Source: Vibrio amylolyticus (GTDB lineage Bacteria; Pseudomonadota; Gammaproteobacteria; Enterobacterales; Vibrionaceae). Taken from it: 64,000 nucleotides of DNA. The notes under the pieces were generated by a model that saw nothing but the letters and a program-made list of their open reading frames with translations, was not told the DNA's origin and ran no database searches. The translations under genes were made by a program, and so were the position numbers. Of the stretch, positions 1 through 8,606 are shown piece after piece (position 1 is the first letter of the stretch; every line of letters begins with the position of its first letter). The stretch is from positions 62,001-126,000 of the forward strand of contig NZ_JAJHVV010000001.1 of NCBI RefSeq assembly GCF_023145695.1. The letters are read 5' to 3'.

Positions 1-1
1 G

Positions 2-1096
2 TTTACCGCAACAATGATTTTTCAGCTCATTGAGCAAGGCAAGTTGTCACTTGATACGAAGCTGAGTGAGTTTTACCCCAAGTTTGATCAATCCAATGAC
101 ATCACTATCGATCATCTCTTGTCTCATCAAAGTGGGATTTATAACTATACGAACTCTCCGGAATTCGTTCAGTATTACACTCAGTATCAAAGTAACGAGA
201 AAATGCTAGAGAGGTTTTACTCTTACCCTAACGAATTTAAACCTGGAACTGGCTGGCAATATTCTAATACTGGCTACTACCTACTTGGCCTCATCATTGA
301 GGATGTAACTGGGCAAAGTTATGAAAAAAACCTCAAGCAACGTATCACTGATAAGCTCCAGTTGAGTCATACTGCTTTCTGCCGTGATTACAGCCACTGT
401 AAATTCAATACTCAATCTTACGCGTTTTGGAATAAACAATGGTTTGAGCAAGCCGTGTGGCACCCGTCTATTACCGCCGGAGCAGGTGGCCTCATTTCAA
501 CGCCAACGGAGCTCGGTATTTTTATGGATGCCCTATTTAATGGCGAGCTGGTCTCGATAGAAACAATAGAGGTAATGAAAGCGCTTAATACTGGCTTCAG
601 TAAAGGCTTTTGGAACATGCCTTACTTCTATAAAACGGCGTGGGGTCACAATGGCTCAATCGAGGGGTTTCAATCGCAGCTCGTATATTTCGATAGCGAA
701 AAAGTTGCTTTTGCCTTCACTGGTAACGGGCTTAATGAAAGCCAACGAAAGATCATGACGACCATCATCGGTTTGTATTTTGATAAAAGCGTAACGATTC
801 CCGATTATAACCGTCCGTTCATTTCCATTGCCCCAATTGAACTTAAAAAGTACCTAGGCCACTATAAAACGGATGCAATGCCATTGAAAGGTGAGCTGTT
901 TTTAGAAGATGGTCAACTGATGGGCAAGTGGGACGACCAAGAATCTATCGCTTTCCAAGCACTAACGGAAACCGAGTTTGAAAGCCGAGAGAATGGCATT
1001 GTATTAGAATTTGTCACCTTCCCTTCGGGTAAGATCAATTATCGACAAGTCACCCTTTACCAAAGAGGCTGGGAGCTGGAATTTTATCGACAGTAA
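2..1096 (+). CDS. Serine hydrolase, beta-lactamase (class C/PBP-like) family, 5' end missing
   Basis: The reading frame is open to the left edge, so the gene starts outside the window. The first residues (FTATMIFQL) match the segment just after the SxxK catalytic motif of this family, so the nucleophile lies off the edge. Visible landmarks are a YSN triad motif (YSNTGYYLLG, about residue 80 of the visible part) and HNG near residue 215, which stands for the KTG/HxG motif. The C-terminal third resembles the extra domain found on many such esterase/peptidase-like proteins. The exact substrate cannot be told; D-amino peptide or ester hydrolysis is typical. A stem-loop and a convergent ldh-like gene follow. 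An ATG at 14 is internal, not the true start. Confidence 0.85.
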   Translation, partial: FTATMIFQLIEQGKLSLDTKLSEFYPKFDQSNDITIDHLLSHQSGIYNYTNSPEFVQYYTQYQSNEKMLERFYSYPNEFKPGTGWQYSNTGYYLLGLIIEDVTGQSYEKNLKQRITDKLQLSHTAFCRDYSHCKFNTQSYAFWNKQWFEQAVWHPSITAGAGGLISTPTELGIFMDALFNGELVSIETIEVMKALNTGFSKGFWNMPYFYKTAWGHNGSIEGFQSQLVYFDSEKVAFAFTGNGLNESQRKIMTTIIGLYFDKSVTIPDYNRPFISIAPIELKKYLGHYKTDAMPLKGELFLEDGQLMGKWDDQESIAFQALTETEFESRENGIVLEFVTFPSGKINYRQVTLYQRGWELEFYRQ

Positions 1097-1116
1097 TCGT
1101 CTTTTAAAATCCAATC

Positions 1117-1140
1117 GCTAGGGGGTAACACGCCCCTAGC
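1117..1140. terminator. Stem-loop between convergent genes
   Basis: An 8-bp perfect stem (GCTAGGGG / CCCCTAGC) with an 8-nt loop sits between the convergent serine hydrolase and dehydrogenase genes. The T tract is weak on both sides but somewhat better for the minus-strand gene. It is probably a shared terminator. Confidence 0.5.
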
Positions 1141-1163
1141 ATCTTAAATCGAACACCTTTAAC

Positions 1164-2117
1164 CTAACGTGTTAACCCTGTCACCTTCGCAACGAAATCA
1201 ACATCTTTTGCTATGCTAACTGAAATATCTTGCAGAACCGATAACTCATCTTGAGTAAATGGGTGAGTCAATACCGACTCTCGACCATTCTTCCCTACAA
1301 TTGTCGGTAAGCTCATCACTACATTTTTTAGACCGTATTCACCGTCAATCATGGTCGCGATAGGCAACACTGAACGTTCATCAATCTTAATCGCTTGAAT
1401 GATTCTAAACACACTCGCAGCAATGCCATGAGTGGTGTTGTGTTTACGTTTAAAGATTTCATAACCAGCACGCTTCACTGACTCCAACAACTCATCGGCG
1501 TCAATTCGAGCCAAATGATTCGTATCGCAGTAGTAGTCAGCAGGTTGCCCTGCAATACTGATCAAACTCTTGGGGGTAAAACAGTTGCTACCATGTTCGC
1601 CAAGCACATAACCAAATACATTTTTAGGGTCGAGATTGACTCGGTTTGCGACAATGGACATCAATCGTGCAGTATCTATTACACAACCACTACTAATGAC
1701 TTTGTTTGGCGGAAAGTTGGTATTTTTAACGATGAAATGCGCGACAATATCACACGGATTACTTACAATAATTAAGGTGGCATTTGGCGCTACACGCCCT
1801 ACCTTTTGCGCGATATCCACACCGATATTTGCGTTGATTTCCGCTAGATCCATGCGTGTTTGGCCCTGTTTAATCTGAGCACCCGCGGTAATCACAACAA
1901 TATCAGCACCAATTAAAGAGAGGTAGTCATCGCTGCCTAAGATGTGTGTATTTTTAGAAAATGTTAATGCTGCGGTATGTCTAAAATCGAGCACTTCACC
2001 TTCAGCGCGATCCAAGTTTTGGTCGAGAACCACTAGCTCACTCACGCTTCCTAGAGTAAGTAGATAATTACAGATGCCGACACCCACTGAACCTGCACCA
2101 ATCACACCGATTTTCAT
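1164..2117 (-). CDS. L-lactate/malate dehydrogenase family NAD-dependent 2-hydroxyacid dehydrogenase
   Basis: It should interconvert a 2-hydroxy acid and a 2-oxo acid with NAD in the cytoplasm. The N-terminus has the Rossmann motif GxGxxG (residues 7-12) and an Asp ending the second strand (DQNLD), which favours NAD. Catalytic residues are visible: R88, D148 and R151, and H175 in GEHGSN. The substrate-specificity position (Gln102 in LDH, Arg102 in MDH) reads as Ile82 in GAQIKQGQTR, so the physiological substrate is uncertain. The start at 2117 is preferred because AAGGA lies 6 nt upstream; the ATG at 2123 abuts that site. It is a single gene, convergent with the upstream hydrolase. Confidence 0.85.
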   Translation of the reverse strand: MKIGVIGAGSVGVGICNYLLTLGSVSELVVLDQNLDRAEGEVLDFRHTAALTFSKNTHILGSDDYLSLIGADIVVITAGAQIKQGQTRMDLAEINANIGVDIAQKVGRVAPNATLIIVSNPCDIVAHFIVKNTNFPPNKVISSGCVIDTARLMSIVANRVNLDPKNVFGYVLGEHGSNCFTPKSLISIAGQPADYYCDTNHLARIDADELLESVKRAGYEIFKRKHNTTHGIAASVFRIIQAIKIDERSVLPIATMIDGEYGLKNVVMSLPTIVGKNGRESVLTHPFTQDELSVLQDISVSIAKDVDFVAKVTGLTR

Positions 2118-2333
2118 ATTCATTCCTTGATAAAAAGTATTACAACTAAATTTAGTCTACTAATACCTTTATCATCAACGCCAACTTTATTTTACTGAAC
2201 AATTAAAATTAAGCATTATCTACTAGTTTAGAAATAAATAATGAAATAATTCAAACTCACACAGACAAAAAATCTAGATGTGAAGCCACACATTACTAAG
2301 GTCTGTTGTTAGCAATTCGAGTTTCCGTTAACA

Positions 2334-3200
2334 CTATCTTTTAAAAATTCTTCCTTGTGTACGATACAAAACCAGCGCCAATAAGATAAAACCACAGCCT
2401 ACAACTTTGCCAAAAGACAGCTGTTCGCCATACCAGAGAATGCTCAATATGACAGTCCAAACAGGCTCAAGAATCATAATCAGAGCTGCAGTCCCTGCTG
2501 CTGCCCCTTTTTGACCGAGTGTTTGCATGACATATCGAAGGCTCGTCGCCAACACCACACTTAACGCAAACCAACCCCAAATAGCAGGCGCTATCACTTC
2601 TGGGAAGTCTTCGGTAAGCAATGAAAGTAACGTAACTAAGCAGCCAACCGTAAACAGTTGAATAGTGGTAAGAAGCAAAACAGGTAACTTTTGGGCGTAC
2701 TTTCGATTCACATTAAAGTGAATCGCTAACATCGTGGCACAACCAATGAAAAAGAACTGACTGCTTGATTGCTGCCAACTACCCGATAACGATAAAAAAC
2801 CTAGGCCAATCATGGCGACAGGCAGAGATAACCAAAATGATCGTTGTGGACGCTCTTTATATAGCACCCACCCAACGAGCGGTACGATAAGCATAGACAG
2901 GCTAACGATAAACGCCCCTTCACCTAATGTATCGCTAATGGAAATAGCGTATATCCAATTCATGATCGCGCCTGCAAGCAAACACCCAACCATGGCAGCA
3001 GAACCAACATCTTTTAGTTCGGTTTTAAGGAGATATTTGTAACACAGTGGTAGCAGACACAACGAAGCAAGCAAAAATCGTAAACCGATAAAGCCAAATG
3101 GGGGAAGCCCTTGAATCGCTTCTTTGGAAAAAATCCAACCAAACGCAGCGAGAATGGTCGTTAGCACAAGGATCAAAGCAGATTTACGTTCAGCATTCAC
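2334..3200 (-). CDS. EamA/DMT-superfamily inner-membrane transporter
   Basis: The 288-residue protein is almost entirely hydrophobic, with about ten membrane segments in two similar halves, as in EamA (RhaT/YdcZ-like) exporters. The second half carries the usual ILEPVWT stretch near residue 243. Substrates of this family are amino acids, sugars, nucleosides or other metabolites, and none can be assigned here. The start is GTG (GTG AAT GCT), without a clear Shine-Dalgarno. It is divergent from the GDPD gene across 183 bp. A second EamA protein is encoded at 35253-36155. Confidence 0.88.
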   Translation of the reverse strand: MNAERKSALILVLTTILAAFGWIFSKEAIQGLPPFGFIGLRFLLASLCLLPLCYKYLLKTELKDVGSAAMVGCLLAGAIMNWIYAISISDTLGEGAFIVSLSMLIVPLVGWVLYKERPQRSFWLSLPVAMIGLGFLSLSGSWQQSSSQFFFIGCATMLAIHFNVNRKYAQKLPVLLLTTIQLFTVGCLVTLLSLLTEDFPEVIAPAIWGWFALSVVLATSLRYVMQTLGQKGAAAGTAALIMILEPVWTVILSILWYGEQLSFGKVVGCGFILLALVLYRTQGRIFKR

Positions 3201-3383
3201 GATAGGACTTCACTTATTTAGTTTGCAGATCAGATTTTTACAATCCGAGACCATGAAAAGCGGATGATGCCAGAACTTAACAAAAACTAATACCAATGAA
3301 TGTCATTTCTCTATCGCTAAATGGAAAATCAGAGTGTTAAACTAGGTTAACGTCATTCATTTGAACCGCTAAAAGAGTCAATT

Positions 3384-4094
3384 ATGTCACCAATGATCGT
3401 GGGCCATCGGGGTATTTCAGGGTGTTATCCAGAAAACAGTCGCGTGAGTATTCAAGCAGCAATAGATATGGGCCTACAATGGGTTGAAGTCGATATTCAA
3501 CCCAGTAAAGACAATGTGCTCGTCGTGTGCCACGACCATACTGTCGATCGCTGTAGCAACGGGCAAGGGCGCGTCGACTCGCTCAGTTTGCAACAGCTCA
3601 AAGCATTAGACTTTGGTGCTTGGTTCGATTTGGATTTTCAAGGTGAAGCCATCATGACACTGGAAGAGCTCCTCTCTCTTGCGACTCAAACTGGGTTATG
3701 TCTTAACATTGAAGTCAAAGTGGATGCGCAACATGATGTTTCGGCTATTGTACACCAGCTCAAACAGCAGTTGGATGAGAGTAACATTGCCAATGAGCAG
3801 CTGCTGTTATCAAGCTTTAGTCATGAGGTCATGCGCAACCTTGCTAACCATTGCCAAGACTATCGTTTAGGCGTCATCACTGACAGGCTCACATCTAAAG
3901 ATAAACGGCTTCTGGATGAGATTAACGCGTTTAGCTGTCACTTGAACTTCCGCTGGATGAGTAAGGCTCAGAGTATTAAATTGCAACAAGCGGGGTATCA
4001 AGTCTGGAGCTATACGGTTAACAACCCGAGAAAGCTAAAACACTTTAACCATTTGGACGCCATTTTCAGCGATTTTCCACAGCGTTTTATATAG
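3384..4094 (+). CDS. Glycerophosphodiester phosphodiesterase family protein (UgpQ-like)
   Basis: It is predicted to hydrolyse glycerophosphodiesters to glycerol-3-phosphate and an alcohol. Conserved residues are present: HRG at 8-10 and PENS at 16-19, E35 and D37 in VEVDIQ, and HD at 50-51. The C-terminal VWSYTVNN is the typical last TIM-barrel strand. At 236 residues with no signal peptide it resembles cytoplasmic UgpQ rather than periplasmic GlpQ. It stands alone between a divergent transporter and the convergent maiA gene. Confidence 0.88.
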   Translation: MSPMIVGHRGISGCYPENSRVSIQAAIDMGLQWVEVDIQPSKDNVLVVCHDHTVDRCSNGQGRVDSLSLQQLKALDFGAWFDLDFQGEAIMTLEELLSLATQTGLCLNIEVKVDAQHDVSAIVHQLKQQLDESNIANEQLLLSSFSHEVMRNLANHCQDYRLGVITDRLTSKDKRLLDEINAFSCHLNFRWMSKAQSIKLQQAGYQVWSYTVNNPRKLKHFNHLDAIFSDFPQRFI

Positions 4095-4118
4095 TGCTGT
4101 TTTCTAGGTAATTGTAAT

Positions 4119-4763
4119 TTAGGCATCAGGTTGATTCTCAGGAGCGGCAGCAATAAAAGCAGGATGCATCGTCAATGTATTATTGATTCGTTCGATAATT
4201 GGAAAGGCGTTCATATCAACATTGAAACGGTTTGCATTATAGACTTGAGGAACTAAGCAAAGGTCAACTAAAGAGAGGGAGTCTCCTTCACAGTAATGAC
4301 CGGACGATTGAGCAAGCTTCTTCTCTAAAGAGTGAAACCCTACTTCTATCCAGTGGCGATACCAGTCCGCTTTTTTTACGTCAGTCAGTTCTAACTCACC
4401 GGCTAGATATTGCAGAATTCGTAGATTGTTGATGGGATGAATATCAATGGCAATGTCTTGAGCTAACGCTTTAACGCGATACTTTGCTTCCGTCTCACTG
4501 GGTATTAGTGGACACTGAGGATACTGTTCATCAAGGTATTCAATAATCGACAGCGATTGAGTCAACTTCAAGTTGTCGTCAATCAAGACTGGGACAAGTT
4601 CACTGGGGTTAAGTGCACTATAGTGGGCATGGTGCTGTTCGCCCCCATTTTTAATCAAGTTAACGGAGACTTGTTGGTAATCCAGCTTTTTCAAATTTAG
4701 AGCAATACGAACACGATAAGCGGCCGATGATCGCCAATACCCATATAAGGTTCTTTCTGTCAC
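4119..4763 (-). CDS. maiA: Maleylacetoacetate isomerase (zeta-class GST)
   Basis: It isomerises 4-maleylacetoacetate to 4-fumarylacetoacetate with glutathione, a late step of tyrosine degradation. The zeta-class signature SSAAYRVRIALNL runs from residue 12, with an N-terminal thioredoxin fold and a C-terminal helical GST domain. 214 residues is the normal length. The start is GTG with AGGAG 7-9 nt upstream. It is the last gene of the hpd-hmgA-fahA-maiA set but is separated from fahA by 81 bp containing a strong terminator-like hairpin. Confidence 0.93.
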   Translation of the reverse strand: MTERTLYGYWRSSAAYRVRIALNLKKLDYQQVSVNLIKNGGEQHHAHYSALNPSELVPVLIDDNLKLTQSLSIIEYLDEQYPQCPLIPSETEAKYRVKALAQDIAIDIHPINNLRILQYLAGELELTDVKKADWYRHWIEVGFHSLEKKLAQSSGHYCEGDSLSLVDLCLVPQVYNANRFNVDMNAFPIIERINNTLTMHPAFIAAAPENQPDA

Positions 4764-4812
4764 TGTACTCTCCTATCTGGATTCTTTTAACTTTGTTCTT
4801 TGCTAGAAAAAT

Positions 4813-4836
4813 CGTGCTGCAAAAATTTGCAGCACG
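4813..4836 (-). terminator. Intra-operon hairpin terminator between fahA and maiA
   Basis: An 11-bp perfect inverted repeat (CGTGCTGCAAA, 2-nt centre, TTTGCAGCACG) is followed on the minus strand by ATTTTTCT. This is a standard intrinsic terminator shape, located after fahA and about 50 bp before maiA. Confidence 0.75.
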
Positions 4837-4844
4837 CTCGATAA

Positions 4845-5897
4845 CTAACCATTACCTAGCTCATCAAACCACTTATCTAAAATGGGTTCATAAGGGATCA
4901 CTTTTTGATCAATGGCACCAAAAATACTCACGCCCTGCTTATCATGCATCTCTATCTTTATGGTGTCGTGATAACGCATGAATGAAGTACTTGGCTCACC
5001 ATCTCGGATAGTTTCAATCATTCTCACTTCCGCGATGCAAGAGTAGCCCACACCACCTTCAGATATCGCGCTGCCATGCTCAGTACCTTGCTTATTCGAC
5101 ACGGTTCCTGACCCAATAATGGTTCCTGCCGTTAGGGGTCTTGTTTTAGCTGCGTGAGCCACCAACTGAGGAAAACTAAAGGTCATATCAACACCGGCAT
5201 TGGGGCAACCAAATGGCTCATTGTTGTAGTTCGATCTCAATGGCAAGTGAAGCTTTTGGCCATCCCACGCACCTCCTAGTTCATCAGGGGTCACGGCGAC
5301 GGGCGAAAAAGCGGATGAAGGTTTTGATTGATAGAAACCAAAACCTTTACCTAGCTCGGCGGGGATAAGCCCTCTCAAAGAGACATCGTTAACCAACATG
5401 AGCAGTTTGATCGCCCCTGCTGCATTTTCTGCTGAAACGCCCATGGGGACATCACCAGTAACGATAGCCACTTCAGCCTCAAAATCGATACCCCACGCTT
5501 CACTTTCAACGGGAATATCATCGGTTGGCCCGATAAACGCATCCGACCCGCCTTGATACATCAAGGGATCCGTCCAAAAGCTTTCAGGGATCTCAGCGCC
5601 GCGTGCTCGTCGAACTAACTCCACATGATTCACATAAGCAGAACCATCCGCCCAGTGATAAGCTCTTGGCAATGGTGACTCGCACATCGAAGGTTCAAAA
5701 GCCTTGGCGTTTTTATCGCTTCCGTCATTCAGCGATTGATAGACCTCCTGAAGTTGTTCACTAACGTTTGTCCATTCATCCAGCGCATATTGCAGAGTCG
5801 GCGCAATCTCGGCTACGGCTGTAAACAGCGTAAGATCTCGGCTAACGACAACAAGCATGCCATCGCGTTTTCCATTTTTTAGTGTGGCTAACTTCAT
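4845..5897 (-). CDS. fahA: Fumarylacetoacetate hydrolase
   Basis: It cleaves fumarylacetoacetate to fumarate and acetoacetate, the last step of tyrosine degradation. It has the FAH-fold metal and active-site regions, with the acidic stretch DFEAEVAIV about residue 140 and GTGTVSN-like glycine motifs (GSGTVSNKQG). The length (350 residues) fits the bacterial form rather than the longer eukaryotic enzyme. Its ATG overlaps the hmgA stop by four bases (ATGA), which suggests translational coupling. It is in an operon with hmgA and hpd. Confidence 0.92.
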   Translation of the reverse strand: MKLATLKNGKRDGMLVVVSRDLTLFTAVAEIAPTLQYALDEWTNVSEQLQEVYQSLNDGSDKNAKAFEPSMCESPLPRAYHWADGSAYVNHVELVRRARGAEIPESFWTDPLMYQGGSDAFIGPTDDIPVESEAWGIDFEAEVAIVTGDVPMGVSAENAAGAIKLLMLVNDVSLRGLIPAELGKGFGFYQSKPSSAFSPVAVTPDELGGAWDGQKLHLPLRSNYNNEPFGCPNAGVDMTFSFPQLVAHAAKTRPLTAGTIIGSGTVSNKQGTEHGSAISEGGVGYSCIAEVRMIETIRDGEPSTSFMRYHDTIKIEMHDKQGVSIFGAIDQKVIPYEPILDKWFDELGNG

Positions 5898-7048
5898 GGC
5901 TGTCCCTCTTCCTTGTTTGGCGCTGCTCTCCAGCTGTACACGTAATCTTTGTTCTCAACGCTTTGTGCTTGCTCAGTAAAGTGTAGAGCATGGCGTGTAT
6001 CAATCATCACAGCGACTTCATCAGTGAACTTTTTCTTATTCTCTTGCCCCGCCTTAAACGCTTTTGGGTGCGGACCATGAGTAAAACCTGCAGGATGGAA
6101 CGTCATCATGCCGGCTTCTATGTTGTCACGGCTGAAGAAGTCACCTTGGTGGTAAAACAGCACTTCATCATAGTCGTCGTTATTGTGATAGAACGGCACT
6201 TTCAACGCGCCGGGATCACTCTCTATCGGCCTTGGTACGAAGGTACAAACAACAAACCCACAGCCGACAAAGGTTGTATGTGCAGAAGGAGGAAGATGGT
6301 AACGGTGAGACATCAGAGGACGAATATCACGCCAATTAAGCTTAACCACTGAAAGATCGCCATGCCAACCAATGGCATCTAGAGGGTTAAACGGGTAGGT
6401 AATCACACTCAAACTATCATGACGCTTTACTTGCACTTTCGTTGCCTGCTCAGAGTATTGAGCCTTAAACTCGTCATTGATCGACGGCACTTCCAACACC
6501 GCAGGATCAAACAACGCGTGATTCCCTACTATGCCTTTTTCAGGTAATGAGTATGCGCCATCACTGTTTTCAATCATCAACAAAAACAGAGGTTCGCTGG
6601 TTTCAATACGCCACATGGTGGAACGAGGTATCATCACATAATCCCCCTCGCTGATATCAAGGTGGCCATAATCACAGAACAGCTTCCCTGCTCCGCCATG
6701 AACAAACAACAGTTCATCACCGTCTGCATTTCGGACCAGATCTTCCATTGAATGCTCTAGCCGCCACACTCGTATTTTGCATTGAGCATTATGAAGTACC
6801 GCAGGCACAGACCAAGGGCTTCCTTGTTTCGCTTCATCAATATCATTGAGATTGAATGCTCTTGGTTTTAACTCGCCATCCCACTCTTGCCAACCCGTTG
6901 GCGCGTGTTGATGGTGAAAGTGAGCCGCAGGGCCGAAAAAACCGCTTCGCCCCGCTTCTCGTTCATAAATACCTTGCTCAGGAAAATCAGCATGCGCCTG
7001 TTTGGAGGTAATGCCTTCTTTGTGCGGAAACGTAATCCATTTGTTCAT
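5894..7048 (-). CDS. hmgA: Homogentisate 1,2-dioxygenase
   Basis: It opens the homogentisate ring to maleylacetoacetate using Fe(II) and O2. It is a cupin-fold protein of 384 residues with the family signature FHPAGFTHGPHP near residue 315, which supplies a His ligand, and EVLFYHQGD about 25 residues earlier, which supplies Glu and His. It lies 16 bp after hpd and overlaps fahA by four bases. Loss of this enzyme in Vibrio leads to homogentisate build-up and brown pyomelanin; here it looks intact. Confidence 0.95.
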   Translation of the reverse strand: MNKWITFPHKEGITSKQAHADFPEQGIYEREAGRSGFFGPAAHFHHQHAPTGWQEWDGELKPRAFNLNDIDEAKQGSPWSVPAVLHNAQCKIRVWRLEHSMEDLVRNADGDELLFVHGGAGKLFCDYGHLDISEGDYVMIPRSTMWRIETSEPLFLLMIENSDGAYSLPEKGIVGNHALFDPAVLEVPSINDEFKAQYSEQATKVQVKRHDSLSVITYPFNPLDAIGWHGDLSVVKLNWRDIRPLMSHRYHLPPSAHTTFVGCGFVVCTFVPRPIESDPGALKVPFYHNNDDYDEVLFYHQGDFFSRDNIEAGMMTFHPAGFTHGPHPKAFKAGQENKKKFTDEVAVMIDTRHALHFTEQAQSVENKDYVYSWRAAPNKEEGQP

Positions 7049-7064
7049 CCAAGCCTGCCTTTTC

Positions 7065-8147
7065 TTACTTCACGTCTTCAGTATTTAGAACACCGCGTCG
7101 AATCTGATCTTCCTCAATCGATTCAAACAGCGCTTTGAAGTTCCCTTCTCCAAACCCTTCATTGCCCTTACGTTGAATGATTTCAAAGAAAACAGGTCCA
7201 ATCACCGTTTGGGTAAATATTTGCAGCAAGATGCCATCTTTTTCGGGAGCGCCATCGATCAGCACTTTAAGTGATCTCAACTTATCAAGATCTTCACCAT
7301 GCCCGACGACTCGATCATTGACTCTATCGTAGTAGGTATCTGGCGTTGGCATAAAGTCCATACCTTGTGAACGCAGTGTTCTCACGGTCTCATAAATGTC
7401 ATCAGTGGTTAACGCTATATGTTGAATGCCTTCCCCTTTGTATTCTTTCAAATACTCTTCAATCTGAGATTTGTCATCGGAAGATTGATTAATAGGGATT
7501 CGAATTTTCCCACAAGGCGCAGTCATCGCTCGGCTAGTTAGCCCAGTAAGCTTACCTTCAATATCAAAGTATCGAATCTCTTTAAAGTTGCCGATACGCT
7601 CATAAAATCCCGACCAAACGTCCATTTTTCCTTGCATCACGTTATGGGTTAAATGGTCGATTTCATACAAGCCGACATCTTTCTCTTTTAATCGCTGTTC
7701 CATATGTGGGTAAAAAACGAAATCGACGTCGTAGATGCTCTGGCTTCCATAGCGATCAACGAAATACAATAAGCTATGACCAATGCCGTAAATAGCAGGG
7801 ATGCTTAGCTCCATTGGCCCTATTTCCGTCTTATACTCTTCGCCACCATTTTTCGTCGCATGTTCAAGCGCCTTCGCTGCGTCATGTACTCGAAACGCCA
7901 TACCGCACACGGATGGGCCGTGAATTTTAGCAAACGCTTCAGCTTGGCTATGCGGCTCGGCATTAACGATAAAACTGATGTCTCCTTGGCGGTACAGCCA
8001 CGCTTCTTTCGAACGATGCTTAGCTATTTCAGCAAAACCTAACGAACTAAATAACAGTTTTAAGTTTTCTATACCTTCTTGATCCGCCGCTGTGTATTCA
8101 ACAAACTCAAACCCATCTGTACCTAATGGATTATTCTTATCAATCAT
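7065..8147 (-). CDS. hpd: 4-hydroxyphenylpyruvate dioxygenase
   Basis: It converts 4-hydroxyphenylpyruvate to homogentisate with Fe(II) and O2. The protein has two VOC domains. The catalytic C-terminal domain shows the metal His residues in IDHLTHNV and IQHIAL and the Glu in VFFEIIQRKG. The start has AAGGAG at a good distance. It is the first gene of the homogentisate operon. The divergent upstream region holds a TyrR-box-like palindrome about 145 bp before the start, consistent with control by aromatic amino acids. Confidence 0.95.
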   Translation of the reverse strand: MIDKNNPLGTDGFEFVEYTAADQEGIENLKLLFSSLGFAEIAKHRSKEAWLYRQGDISFIVNAEPHSQAEAFAKIHGPSVCGMAFRVHDAAKALEHATKNGGEEYKTEIGPMELSIPAIYGIGHSLLYFVDRYGSQSIYDVDFVFYPHMEQRLKEKDVGLYEIDHLTHNVMQGKMDVWSGFYERIGNFKEIRYFDIEGKLTGLTSRAMTAPCGKIRIPINQSSDDKSQIEEYLKEYKGEGIQHIALTTDDIYETVRTLRSQGMDFMPTPDTYYDRVNDRVVGHGEDLDKLRSLKVLIDGAPEKDGILLQIFTQTVIGPVFFEIIQRKGNEGFGEGNFKALFESIEEDQIRRGVLNTEDVK

Positions 8148-8606
8148 GCGTCGCTCCTTGCGTTATTTCAGTTTTATCAATTAAGGGAATGAACCAATAA
8201 CCTACGTGCTTTTAGTAACTTAAGATGAAACACACATAAAAATGAAATTTCTTACAAAAATAACCAACGCTTGAGCACACCACACAACATGTAATCAAAA
8301 TGTTACAGCAAATTTTGGACAGCTAAATTTTTTCTATAAGAAAAGCACAATAACAAAATAAACATATGAAATTAAAGGGCTAATATAAACTATAGGACAG
8401 AACATACGTAGTCAGCGCTTTCAAAACCAAGTGTAAAAACTTATATTCACACAAGCGCTTTGCAACAATTTATTTACAACCCACAATAAGCACAGCTATT
8501 AATGATTACTATCTAATCATTAGGAACTTTTATTGATTTACCTCAGTGTTATTCGACGTGCTTCAAGGATAAGGTAACCACCTCCTGTTCCCTACGAGGT
8601 ATTACA
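8148..8606. other. 459-bp divergent intergenic region between hpd and M20 peptidase
   Basis: No coding sequence is seen. The stretch is AT-rich and must hold the promoters of both the hpd operon and the peptidase. It contains the TyrR-like palindrome at 8290-8307. It also contains two copies of AGCGCT (8414-8419 and 8454-8459) flanking a GTGTAA...TTCACAC segment of unknown meaning. Confidence 0.6.
8290..8307. promoter_or_regulatory. Candidate TyrR box upstream of hpd
   Basis: The sequence TGTAAT-N6-GTTACA matches the TyrR consensus TGTAAA-N6-TTTACA at 10 of 12 positions and is a near-perfect palindrome. It lies about 145 bp upstream of the first gene of a tyrosine catabolic operon. Assignment is by pattern only. 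Confidence 0.5.

Noticed and set aside
8432..8451. TGTAA...TCACA stretch considered as a CRP or second TyrR site
   Set aside because: Half-site spacing is wrong for CRP, and only 4 of 6 bases match in the second TyrR half.
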